Source: Sphingobacteriales bacterium 39-19
GTDB lineage: Bacteria; Bacteroidota; Bacteroidia; Chitinophagales; Chitinophagaceae
DNA length: 64,000 nt
NCBI GenBank assembly: GCA_001898465.1
Contig: MKTX01000001.1
Location: forward strand, 62,001 to 126,000
Direction: 5' to 3'
Both the position numbers and the translations under genes were made by a program. The notes under the pieces were generated by a model. The model was not told the origin of the DNA. It did no database searches and saw only the letters and a list, made by a program, of their open reading frames with translations. Positions within the stretch are counted from its first letter, which is position 1. Each line of letters begins with the position of its first letter. Shown here one piece after another: positions 1 to 10,300 of this stretch.

Positions 1-1764
1 AGCCAGCATGGATTTGCTCATAGTGCAGATAACTACATGCAAACAGAACTGGAAGCAAGCTTTATTTACGAAGATACCCCAGACCAGGCCCGGGCCAGCG
101 AAGAGGTGAAAAAAGATATGCAAAAAGATTCACCTATGGACAGGCTGGTGTGTGGTGATGTGGGTTTTGGTAAAACAGAAATTGCTATCCGTGCCGCCTT
201 TAAAAGTTGCAGTGATGGCAAGCAGGCTGCCGTGCTGGTGCCTACTACCATTTTGGCTTATCAGCATTATAAAACCTTTAGCAGCCGATTAAAAGATTTT
301 CCTGTAACGGTAGATTTTATCAATCGTTTTAAGTCAGCAAAAGAAAAAAAATTAACACTTCAAAAATTAGCAGCAGGAAAAATTGATATTATCATTGGTA
401 CGCATGCATTGCTGGGCAAAGAAGTAAAATTCAAAGACCTGGGTATTATGATTATTGATGAAGAACAAAAATTTGGTGTAGCTGCTAAAGAAAAATTAAA
501 AGAACTAAGAACTACTGTAGATTCATTAACACTTACTGCCACGCCTATACCCCGCACATTACAATTCAGCCTGATGGGTGCCAGGGATTTAAGTATTATT
601 AATACAGCCCCTCCCAACCGGCAGCCTATACAAACCGAATTAATGGTTTTTAATGAAGATGCTATAAGAGATATTATTTATTATGAAACTGAAAGAGGGG
701 GCCAGGTTTTCTTTATTCACAACCGGGTAAATGGTTTACAGGAAATGAAAACACTTGTGCAAGGCCTTTGCCCCGACCTGAGCATTGCCGTTGCTCACGG
801 GCAATTAGAGGGCGCCAAACTAGAAGATACCATACTTGATTTTATGGAGCGCCGTTACGATGTATTAATTTGTACCAATATTGTAGAAAGTGGTGTAGAT
901 ATTCCCAATGTAAATACAATCATCATCAATAATGCCCACCAGTTTGGATTAAGTGATTTACACCAGTTGCGGGGCCGGGTAGGACGCAGTAATAAAAAGG
1001 CTTTCTGTTATTTAATGGCGCCCCCATTAAGCACTTTACCCGCCGATAGCAGAAAAAGATTAACCACATTAGAACAATATAGTGACCTGGGCAGCGGTTT
1101 TCAAATAGCCATGCGAGACCTGGATATCAGGGGTGCCGGCAATTTACTGGGTGGCGAGCAAAGTGGTTTTATAGCCGAAATTGGCTTTGAAATGTATCAA
1201 AAAATATTAGATGAGGCTATCCGGGAGTTAAAGAGAAAAGAATTTAAAGAGCTGTTTATAGAAGAAATTCAACAGCAGGATGATTTTGTAAAGGAATGCT
1301 CCATAGATACGGACCTGCAAATTTTAATACCCGATAGTTATGTAGAAAGCATAACAGAAAGATTAAGTTTATACAGCCGTTTAGATAATTGTAATAATGA
1401 AGAGGAACTCCGGGAATTTCATGATGAACTTATTGACCGGTTTGGGCCCGTTCCCCGGGAAGCGGAAGATTTATTTACCACCGTTCGTACCCGGGAAATA
1501 GCAGTTGCCCTGGGCTTTGAAAAAATATTTTTAAAAAATGAAATACTTAAATGCTTTTTTGTAAGTAACCCCGACTCTCCCTATTTCCAGGGCGAAGTGT
1601 TTAACGGCATCTTACAATTTTTACAAACAGGAACCAATAAAGCCCACCTGAAACAAGTGGGTAAACATGGCATCCTGGTAGTGGAAAAAATTAAAGATAT
1701 GGACGCCTTATACCAGTTTATTTTAAAGATAAAAAAATCGATTCCTATTTTAAATCCTTCATAA
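1..1764 (+). CDS. mfd: Transcription-repair coupling factor Mfd (3' part, cut by window edge)
   Basis: Mfd is a DNA translocase that removes RNA polymerase stalled at lesions and recruits UvrA. The reading frame is open from base 1, so the start lies upstream; the 587 codons here cover the helicase and C-terminal parts. Visible are Walker A (GFGKTE, about residue 57 of the fragment), the DEEQ box, the TATPIPRTL motif and helicase motifs V/VI (TNIVESGVDIP, HQLRGRVGRS). After them comes the C-terminal regulatory domain, with the usual RLSLYSRL and DRFGPVP stretches. The identification is firm. The N-terminal UvrB-like and RNA-polymerase-interacting domains are outside the window. Confidence 0.97.
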   Translation, partial: SQHGFAHSADNYMQTELEASFIYEDTPDQARASEEVKKDMQKDSPMDRLVCGDVGFGKTEIAIRAAFKSCSDGKQAAVLVPTTILAYQHYKTFSSRLKDFPVTVDFINRFKSAKEKKLTLQKLAAGKIDIIIGTHALLGKEVKFKDLGIMIIDEEQKFGVAAKEKLKELRTTVDSLTLTATPIPRTLQFSLMGARDLSIINTAPPNRQPIQTELMVFNEDAIRDIIYYETERGGQVFFIHNRVNGLQEMKTLVQGLCPDLSIAVAHGQLEGAKLEDTILDFMERRYDVLICTNIVESGVDIPNVNTIIINNAHQFGLSDLHQLRGRVGRSNKKAFCYLMAPPLSTLPADSRKRLTTLEQYSDLGSGFQIAMRDLDIRGAGNLLGGEQSGFIAEIGFEMYQKILDEAIRELKRKEFKELFIEEIQQQDDFVKECSIDTDLQILIPDSYVESITERLSLYSRLDNCNNEEELREFHDELIDRFGPVPREAEDLFTTVRTREIAVALGFEKIFLKNEILKCFFVSNPDSPYFQGEVFNGILQFLQTGTNKAHLKQVGKHGILVVEKIKDMDALYQFILKIKKSIPILNPS

Positions 1765-1779
1765 AAAACGGCTACATCA

Positions 1780-1807
1780 TTAAAAAGGCTCCTAAAAAAG
1801 GAGCCTT
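1780..1807 (-). terminator. Intrinsic terminator between mfd and the 66-aa gene
   Basis: The 8-bp perfect stem AAGGCTCC/GGAGCCTT (1785-1792 with 1800-1807) has a 7-nt loop. Read leftward it is followed by a short T run, so it best serves the leftward 66-aa gene. It may also stop mfd, but there is no T tract on that side. Confidence 0.7.
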
Positions 1808-1828
1808 GCATAAAATAAATTTAAAAGA

Positions 1829-2029
1829 TTACCAACCTTTTTTAGCCACACCATCTTTTATAGCATCTAAAGCTTTCGCTTCAGCCAGCATGGTGGTCAT
1901 TTTATTGCCTTTACCATCGTGGCCCTGTGCCATGTAACCGCCACGGCTCGTTTTTGTAATTACTGCATCATGCATGGGTACGTCTTTTTCTTTGGTCTTC
2001 ATGCAATAGGCTGTTAATAGTTTTGACAT
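1829..2029 (-). CDS. Conserved small basic protein, 66 aa, DUF5679-like
   Basis: This is a lysine-rich soluble protein with no signal peptide or membrane segment. Its middle (YCMKTKEKDVPM, then RGGYMAQG and GNKM) looks like the small zinc-ribbon family DUF5679. In that family I expect a YCxKC start and a second CxxC; here only one cysteine is left, so metal binding is unlikely. The resemblance is by eye and uncertain. The C-terminal third is predicted helical (ALDAIKDGVAKKGW). The gene stands alone between two terminators, with its own AT-rich, palindrome-bearing upstream region, which suggests a monocistronic unit. Its function is not known to me. Confidence 0.72.
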   Translation of the reverse strand: MSKLLTAYCMKTKEKDVPMHDAVITKTSRGGYMAQGHDGKGNKMTTMLAEAKALDAIKDGVAKKGW

Positions 2030-2148
2030 GTTTCTTTGAATTTATAGTTATTAATCAGGTTTAAAAGTCATCTGGCCATCAAGCTACTAAAATTTTATAT
2101 TTCACCAAAATAAAACATTTATAATAGGCATATAAAACTCATTAAAAG

Positions 2149-2175
2149 TATATTATAAATTTAATTTATAATATA
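2149..2175. repeat. AT-only perfect inverted repeat upstream of the 66-aa gene
   Basis: A 12-bp perfect dyad (2149-2160 with 2164-2175) has a 3-bp centre and consists only of A and T. It lies about 120 bp upstream of the start of the leftward 66-aa gene. It could be an operator, a DNA bend or a cruciform site. Confidence 0.5.
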
Positions 2176-2206
2176 TACGGTTTTTAAAGTTCAATTTAAC
2201 TTCTTT

Positions 2207-2229
2207 TCCCAAAATCCTGAATTTTGGGA
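2207..2229. repeat. Hairpin TCCCAAAAT/ATTTTGGGA
   Basis: A 9-bp perfect stem with a 5-nt loop (CCTGA) lies between the gyrB terminator and the AT-only dyad. No T tract follows on either strand, so it is not a standard terminator. Confidence 0.5.
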
Positions 2230-2256
2230 TGGCTTGTGCAATAATATAGGTGCCGT

Positions 2257-2290
2257 AAAAAAGATCAGGGAGCTATAAGCTCCCTGATCT
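2257..2290 (-). terminator. Intrinsic terminator of gyrB
   Basis: A 13-bp perfect stem (2262-2274 with 2278-2290) has a 3-nt loop. It is followed, read leftward, by a T6 run and starts 20 bases past the gyrB stop. This is one of the strongest terminators in the window. Confidence 0.9.
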
Positions 2291-2310
2291 TGTAATAATT
2301 ATATAAAAAA

Positions 2311-4331
<2,021 letters not shown>

Positions 4332-4335
4332 CCTG

Positions 4336-4343
4336 CAAATTTA
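4336..4343 (-). promoter_or_regulatory. -7 promoter element of gyrB
   Basis: TAAATTTG on the minus strand matches the Bacteroidota sigma consensus TAnnTTTG and lies 45 bp before the gyrB ATG. I see no convincing -33 element. Confidence 0.65.
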
Positions 4344-4403
4344 CTTAAAATATATGGTTTTACAGCGATTAAAAAGGATTAATTATCACCAAAAAACACC
4401 ATC

Positions 4404-4422
4404 CCTGTTATTAACTAACAGG
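4404..4422. promoter_or_regulatory. Dyad in the gyrB/AraC divergent region
   Basis: The perfect inverted repeat CCTGTTA-N5-TAACAGG sits between the divergent gyrB and AraC-type genes, about 60 bp behind the gyrB -7 box and 130 bp before the AraC one. It has the size of a dimeric regulator site. Confidence 0.4.
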
Positions 4423-4554
4423 AGCCTGCCAGCCTCATTTCCATTTGAATGAATAAGCCCCACAGAGATCCATTTTTGTGCGTACGAATGTTATCTTATT
4501 CGTTAAAAGAGGGCTTATAAATCACAATGCTTACGCTTTTTTATAAATATTACC

Positions 4555-4562
4555 TATCTTTG
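4555..4562 (+). promoter_or_regulatory. -7 promoter element of the AraC-type gene
   Basis: TATCTTTG ends 15 bp before ATG 4578 and downstream of the in-frame ATG at 4527. A transcript from here would start near 4567, so it supports 4578 as the start codon. Confidence 0.7.
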
Positions 4563-4577
4563 CATCGAAATTTTTCA

Positions 4578-5519
4578 ATGAATAGTCAATTAGACATACT
4601 GGAATTAGCAAAGCGGCAGCCCATCATGCTGGATGAAATGGAAAACCTCCAGAAGATTAACCGGAATGTGCCGGGTTCTGTTCAATATTCCATTCAAAGG
4701 TATAAGAAACATCCCCAATGGGCTATAGAAGATACCGGTGTTATTCATTACCATTTCGAAAAAAATAACCCTTCGGAAAATTACCTGGAACTCAAGTTTT
4801 GTGTGAGTGGCAATATGTATTGCCGCAAAAAACAAACAGAATGTAATTATTGCCTGGCCAACCAATCCCGTACTTGTATTGAAAAAGTAGAAAGTATAGA
4901 TGTACTTAGTTTTACTTTTTCGCCCACTTACCTGCAGCAATTTGCAAAAACGAGTTTGAACAATGGCAGTATTTCTGACCAGGTATTAACTTTTACCCAT
5001 ACCGTTTCTTTTACCAAAACGCTTCCCTTGTGTGGAAAGACCCGCATGGCAATTGAGGCTCTTTTGAACCATAATTATACCGATACCCTCGAAAATATTT
5101 TTATAAATGCCCAAACGCAGATTTTACTGCTTTACAGTATGGATTGCATGCTGGGAGAAAAGGAAATCAATAGTTTTACCTGCAAGTTTTTGGCCAATGA
5201 AGCAGACAGGGAAAAAATCATAAAGGCTCGTGAAATATTATTACAGCATATCGGTGAACCCATAACCATCAAAGCGCTTAGCCGTAAGGTGGCCATTAAT
5301 GAATGTTATTTAAAAAAGGGATTTAAAGAAATTTTTGGTACTACCATTTTTGATTTTTACCAGGGTCAGCGCATGGAGCATGCTAAGTATTTATTATACG
5401 ATAAAGGATTAAGCGTAACAGAAGTATCTATGCTCCTGGGCTATTCTTCTATTTCGCATTTTAGCACGGCATTTAAAAAACATACGGGTTTAAAACCATG
5501 TGAATTGCTGGTACGGTAA
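4578..5519 (+). CDS. AraC-family transcriptional regulator with N-terminal Cys cluster
   Basis: This is a 313-aa DNA-binding regulator. The C-terminal roughly 100 residues form the AraC double helix-turn-helix: ITIKALSRKVAINECYLKKG for the first HTH, then VTEVSMLLGYSSISHFSTAFKK for the second. The N-terminal roughly 200 residues are the sensing part. They contain five cysteines in a short stretch, C75, C82, C89, C92 and C100 (Cx6Cx6Cx2Cx7C), which could bind a metal or sense redox; that is inference. The frame stays open to ATG 4527, but the promoter box at 4555 makes 4578 the likely start. It is divergent from gyrB and no obvious target gene lies next to it. Confidence 0.9.
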   Translation: MNSQLDILELAKRQPIMLDEMENLQKINRNVPGSVQYSIQRYKKHPQWAIEDTGVIHYHFEKNNPSENYLELKFCVSGNMYCRKKQTECNYCLANQSRTCIEKVESIDVLSFTFSPTYLQQFAKTSLNNGSISDQVLTFTHTVSFTKTLPLCGKTRMAIEALLNHNYTDTLENIFINAQTQILLLYSMDCMLGEKEINSFTCKFLANEADREKIIKAREILLQHIGEPITIKALSRKVAINECYLKKGFKEIFGTTIFDFYQGQRMEHAKYLLYDKGLSVTEVSMLLGYSSISHFSTAFKKHTGLKPCELLVR

Positions 5520-5571
5520 CAACCTGCCTTTTTTCTACCCGGAACTTGTACGTATTTATTGTATTGGCGAT

Positions 5572-6297
5572 TCATAATTTTTGCAAAGAATCCAGGATCA
5601 ATTGCATATTATCTTCAGCAATTGGAATTTCAGTATTATTTTCAAGAAGAAGCGTACCTCCATCTGATCGCAATACCTTTTTCGCAAAATTGATATTAAC
5701 TATAAAGCTGCGGTGAATACGAATAAAATAATTTATTCCTGTAAGTACATATTCAAAATGCTTCAAATTTTTGCTAACCAGCATATTGGTATTTGATGCA
5801 AAAAAAATCCTTGTATAGCTCCCTTCGGCTTTTAAATAACAGATCGTATGCAGGCTTAATACTTCAAAACCATTGGCTACCGGAACAACCATCTTTTTTT
5901 GAGATTCATATTGAAAATTATTTTTGAGAACCGGGAAGATTTCCTTTGAAGAAAAATCCTTTTCCCCGGCTTTTTCCAATGCCAATCTCAATTTTTCTTC
6001 GTGTATAGGTTTCATCAAATAATCCACAGCGCTCATTTCAAAAGCCCTCAAGGCATAATTATTATAAGCCGTAGTAAAAATGATATGAAATGTAATCTCT
6101 TCCGGATTAAAAAAATCAAGTAACTGGATACCGCTGTAAACTGGCAATTCAATATCCAGGAATACAATATCGGGTTTGTTCTTTGTTATACTTTTTACTG
6201 CAGATGGCAAATCGCCGCATATTTCCATAATGCGAATGGAAGGGGCAATATGCTGAAGCATATGGCTTAGCAGGCTGGGGTCGCTTTGAATTGACAT
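5572..6297 (-). CDS. LytTR-family response regulator with shortened receiver
   Basis: A 241-aa protein of the LytR/AlgR type: receiver (about 1-110), then a LytTR DNA-binding domain (about 135-241, with YLKAEGSYTRIF and the IRIHRSFIVN core). The phosphoacceptor D48 (FLDIELP), T75/T76 and K96 (MKPI) are present. The first receiver strand is very short: the protein begins MSIQSDP, where the family normally has six or more residues before an acidic DD pair, so only one acid (D6) remains. A stop codon directly precedes this ATG, so the start cannot move upstream in frame. No histidine kinase is adjacent. It is either a natural variant with a degenerate acidic pocket or a slightly truncated gene. 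Confidence 0.85.
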   Translation of the reverse strand: MSIQSDPSLLSHMLQHIAPSIRIMEICGDLPSAVKSITKNKPDIVFLDIELPVYSGIQLLDFFNPEEITFHIIFTTAYNNYALRAFEMSAVDYLMKPIHEEKLRLALEKAGEKDFSSKEIFPVLKNNFQYESQKKMVVPVANGFEVLSLHTICYLKAEGSYTRIFFASNTNMLVSKNLKHFEYVLTGINYFIRIHRSFIVNINFAKKVLRSDGGTLLLENNTEIPIAEDNMQLILDSLQKL

Positions 6298-6397
6298 TTA
6301 ATTATAATGCTTCCCTTTTCCCAATGTTACAGCGAATCAGTCCAGTTGGTTCCTGTAATTAAAAATTAGAAATAATATTCTGCACATTTCAGAAATA

Positions 6398-6427
6398 TAG
6401 TGTAGTATAAAATAAGAATCTACACTA
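6398..6427. promoter_or_regulatory. Operator-like dyad upstream of the LytTR gene
   Basis: The perfect inverted repeat TAGTGTAG-N14-CTACACTA lies about 100 bp before the LytTR regulator start. Half-sites are 22 bp apart, so both face one side of the helix. A candidate regulator site, possibly autoregulatory. Confidence 0.45.
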
Positions 6428-6475
6428 ATAAATAATCACTTCTCATCTTATCGAATATCCGGCCCCGTTGATCTT

Positions 6476-6503
6476 AAAAAAGCATCCTTACCGGATGCTT
6501 TTT
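6476..6503 (-). terminator. Bidirectional intrinsic terminator
   Basis: The stem AGCATCC/GGATGCT (6481-6487 with 6493-6499) is flanked by A and T runs on both sides. It ends transcripts of the leftward PepSY-like gene before they reach the LytTR gene. Confidence 0.75.
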
Positions 6504-6570
6504 AGTCTTCATGCCCTAATATGACTGCTATAGGTTCCAGGGTGAATGAGCTATGGAAAAGGAAAAGAGA

Positions 6571-6592
6571 ACGGGGGTAAGACTACCCCCGT
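6571..6592. repeat. GC-rich hairpin downstream of the PepSY-like gene
   Basis: The 9-bp perfect stem ACGGGGGTA/TACCCCCGT has a 4-nt loop. It lies 64 bases past the PepSY-like stop. The T run is poor on the leftward side, so it may be a 3' stabilising hairpin rather than a terminator. Confidence 0.45.
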
Positions 6593-6655
6593 TTTACCCT
6601 AATAAAACCCTAAACCAGCAAAACTTTCGATGCCAGTGGCATCTGATTCTTTTAT

Positions 6656-7147
6656 TTATGATGCGTCAGTAATTGTTCCATCTTCGCTTACCAGCAAATT
6701 TTTATCAGCGCCATCTACTGTAACAACAGTTTTATAATATGGTTTTACATGACCGGTTTCCATATAATGAACTGATTTTAACTCAGCACCGGGATATTGT
6801 GTTGAAATAGCTGTACGCAAATTTTCCGGCACATTACTAATATTCATTTCAACATCGGATTTTATAAAACTTCCATCCGCTTTATACTCCACCATTTGAT
6901 TTAAACCATCACTATTTTTATATTTTACAATATAATTACCGCTATAGTTCTTTGTCCATTTCTTATCTGTAATCTCTCCCATTTTAGCAAAGCGGGCATT
7001 AAACATGGCATCCACTTTTGAGGGAGGAGTTACTGTAACAACTTTGGCTGCAACGGCTTTCTTTTTCGTTTTTGGCTTTTTCTTTTGGGCATCTGCACTG
7101 GTTGCAAGCACAAAAAAGGCCATTAATAAAAGGATCAGATTTTTCAT
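6656..7147 (-). CDS. Secreted PepSY-like (BLIP-like) protein
   Basis: This 163-aa exported protein has a clear type I signal peptide (hydrophobic core 3-15, cleavage after SADA near residue 20). A lysine-rich linker follows (KKKPKTKKK, residues 22-30), then one PepSY-like domain of the beta-lactamase-inhibitor-like type (PF11396 style). The domain runs from about residue 45 to the end and has the family's W-x-K-x-Y-S-G-N-Y, YKADGSF and ISNVPENL stretches. Members are small periplasmic proteins of unknown ligand that are common in Bacteroidota. It is monocistronic, with its own -7 box and terminator. The family assignment is fairly confident; the function is not known. Confidence 0.82.
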   Translation of the reverse strand: MKNLILLLMAFFVLATSADAQKKKPKTKKKAVAAKVVTVTPPSKVDAMFNARFAKMGEITDKKWTKNYSGNYIVKYKNSDGLNQMVEYKADGSFIKSDVEMNISNVPENLRTAISTQYPGAELKSVHYMETGHVKPYYKTVVTVDGADKNLLVSEDGTITDAS

Positions 7148-7184
7148 GTATTCAAATTTTAATTACAATTTCCCAATACTGTGC

Positions 7185-7192
7185 CAAATCTA
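7185..7192 (-). promoter_or_regulatory. -7 promoter element of the PepSY-like gene
   Basis: TAGATTTG on the minus strand lies 37 bp before the ATG and matches TAnnTTTG exactly. Confidence 0.6.
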
Positions 7193-7349
7193 AAAATTGG
7201 GGAAAACTGCAGGTGAACTCGAAATAAGACTATGTTTTTTAACAAATGTATTACGGCCTTTTGCCTGTACAAACCATTTATTTTACGAAGAATAGCCTTG
7301 GATTTAGTAACTTCGCCGCTCTTTTTTACAGGCTAAAACAGCATTTTTT

Positions 7350-10300
7350 ATGTTAGACAGGTACCGGGAGTATAAGCAATTGAATTTATCAGAAATAGGT
7401 ACAGAAATTTTACAAAAATGGGGAGAAACCCATGCATTTGAGCAAAGTATTACCCTAAGAGACGGGGCGCCCGCTTTTGTATTTTACGAAGGCCCTCCCA
7501 GTGCCAATGGAATGCCGGGCATCCATCATGTAATTTCACGTACTCTTAAAGACCTCGTTTGCCGGTATAAAACCATGCAGGGATTCCAGGTAAATCGCAA
7601 AGGTGGCTGGGATACACACGGGCTGCCGGTAGAGCTGGGCGTTGAAAAAGAACTGGGTATTACAAAAGAAGATATTGGTAAAAAAATTTCGGTAGCAGAC
7701 TACAATAAAAAATGCAAGGAAGTGGTGATGCGCTATAAAGATAAATGGGACGACATCACTCAAAAAATGGGTTATTGGGTAGATCTTGATAATCCCTATA
7801 TCACATTTACCAATGATTATATTGAAACCCTCTGGTGGTGCCTGAGTGAATTGTATAAAAAAGGCCTGCTTTACGAAAGTGTAAGCATCCAACCTTATTC
7901 GCCTGCAGCAGGTACCGGGCTTTCTTCGCATGAGCTTAACCAGCCGGGTACTTATAAAGATGTAAAAGATACCAGCGCTACCGTATTATTTAAATTACAG
8001 GATAAAGACAAAATAGGTTTACAGGAAATAAAATCAGATGTTTTCCTTATGGCATGGACAACCACGCCATGGACCCTGCCCTCAAACCTCGGTTTAAGTG
8101 TAGGCGCACATATTGATTATGTATTGGTTAAAACATATAACCCCTATACTTTTGAACTGCAATATGTAGTATTAGCAAAATCTCTTTTGCATGCTTACTT
8201 TAAAGAAGAAGTACAAAATAGTGATTTTGAAAATTATCAACCCGGCGATAAACTTATTCCCTGGCAAATGATAAAGCAGTTCAAAGGAAATGAATTAGAA
8301 GGATTACGGTATGAACAACTTTTACCTACAGAAGCATCCAGCATAGAAGAAATCCATAAGATTACCCCCGGGGCAGACCCTTTTAAAATTGTAGTAGCAG
8401 ATTTTGTAACTACACAAGATGGTACGGGCATTGTACATACTGCCCCTGCCTTTGGTGCTGATGATTTTAAAGCAGGCAAAAAAAATAACCTGGGTATTCT
8501 CACCCTGGTAGATAAAGAAGGGAAATTTATAGACGGCATGGGCGAATGGAGTGGGCGGTATGTAAAAGATTATAAAGACGACCCCCATTATACCGACGTA
8601 AATATCGATATCTGTGTTCAATTAAAAAAAGAAGGGCGGGCTTTTAAAGTGGAAAAATACGAACACAATTACCCCCATTGCTGGCGCACTGATAAACCCA
8701 TTATTTATTATCCGCTGGATGCCTGGTTTATTAAAACTACGGCTGCCAAAGAGCGGATGATAGAATTGAATAATACCATTAACTGGAAACCGGCAAGCAC
8801 CGGCACCGGCCGGTTTGGAAATTGGCTGGAAAACATGGTAGACTGGAACCTGAGCCGTAGCCGTTTTTGGGGAACCCCGCTTCCTATTTGGAGAACAGAA
8901 GATGGCAGTGAAGAAATATGCATAGGAAGTGTGGCCGCCTTAAATGAAGAAATAAAAAAAGCAGCCATTGCACTGGGCGGTGATACCAATAAAAATTATT
9001 TACATGATGGAATTTTAGATCTTCATAAACCTTATGTGGATGATATTATACTGGTAAGTAAGCAGGGTAAACCTATGAAGCGGGTAGCCGATTTGATAGA
9101 TGTATGGTTTGATAGTGGTGCCATGCCTTATGCACAATGGCATTACCCTTTTGAAAATAAGGATTCGTTTAAAAATGCATTCCCGGCCGATTTTATTGCC
9201 GAAGGTGTGGATCAAACCAGGGGCTGGTTTTATACCCTGCATGTATTAGCCACTCTTTTATTTGATTCTGTAGCTTATAAAACTGTTGTGAGCAATGGGC
9301 TGGTACTGGATAAGAATGGCAATAAAATGAGTAAGCGGCTGGGAAATGTGGTTGATCCTTTTGAGACCATTGAAAAGTATGGCCCGGATGCCACCCGATG
9401 GTACCTGGTAACGAATGCATCGCCTTGGGATAGTTTAAAATTTAATGTAGAGGGTATAAAAGAAGCACAAAGAAAATTCTTTGGAACCCTTTATAATACT
9501 TATCAATTCTTTGTATTATATGCCAATGTAGATGGTTTTACATGTAAAGAATCTTATATCCCCATTGAAGAACGCCCGGAGCTAGACCAATGGATATTAA
9601 GTTCATTGAATAGCCTGGTAAAAGAAGTAACCGATAATTTTGATAAATACGAGCCCACCCAGGCTGGCCGGGCCATGGAAACATTTGTAGATGAGCAATT
9701 GAGCAATTGGTATGTAAGGCTTTGCCGGCGTCGTTTCTGGAAAGGAGAATATGCCCATGATAAAATCAGCGCTTACCAAACATTATATGAATGTTTAGAA
9801 ACTCTCAGCAAGACCATGGCACCCATTGCACCCTTTTTTGCCGATTGGCTTTTTAATAATTTAAATGATGTTACTGCAAAAAGCCCGTTGAGCTCGGTGC
9901 ATCATACTCATTTTCCTACCCCAATTGCAGAAGCCATTAACACCGGCCTCGAAAAAAGAATGAAACTGGCGCAAGACGCCTCTTCGCTCATTTTATCGCT
10001 ACGCAAAAAAGTAAATATTAAAGTACGCCAACCCCTGCAAAAAGTGTTTATCCCGGCACTGGATAAAGAAATGGCAGAAAATATCAGGATGATTGAAGAA
10101 ATCATAAAAACTGAAACCAATATTAAAGAAGTAGAAATACTGGATGCCGACAATGATTTTATCCGTAAAAAAGCAAAAGCTAATTTCAAAACCCTGGGCA
10201 AAAAATTGGGCAGCCGAATGAAATGGGCCGCTGAAAAAATATCGTTATTTAATAATGCAGAAATTGAAGAAGTGCAGAAAGGTGGCTATATTTTAAATAA

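Larger units (their letters stand above)
6298..6655. other. Gene-free stretch with dyad, terminator and hairpin
   Basis: No coding region is supported in these 358 bases. They hold the upstream region of the LytTR gene (weak -7 candidate TAACATTG at 6329-6322, minus strand), the TAGTGTAG dyad, a bidirectional terminator and a GC-rich hairpin. Each is listed separately. Confidence 0.6.
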
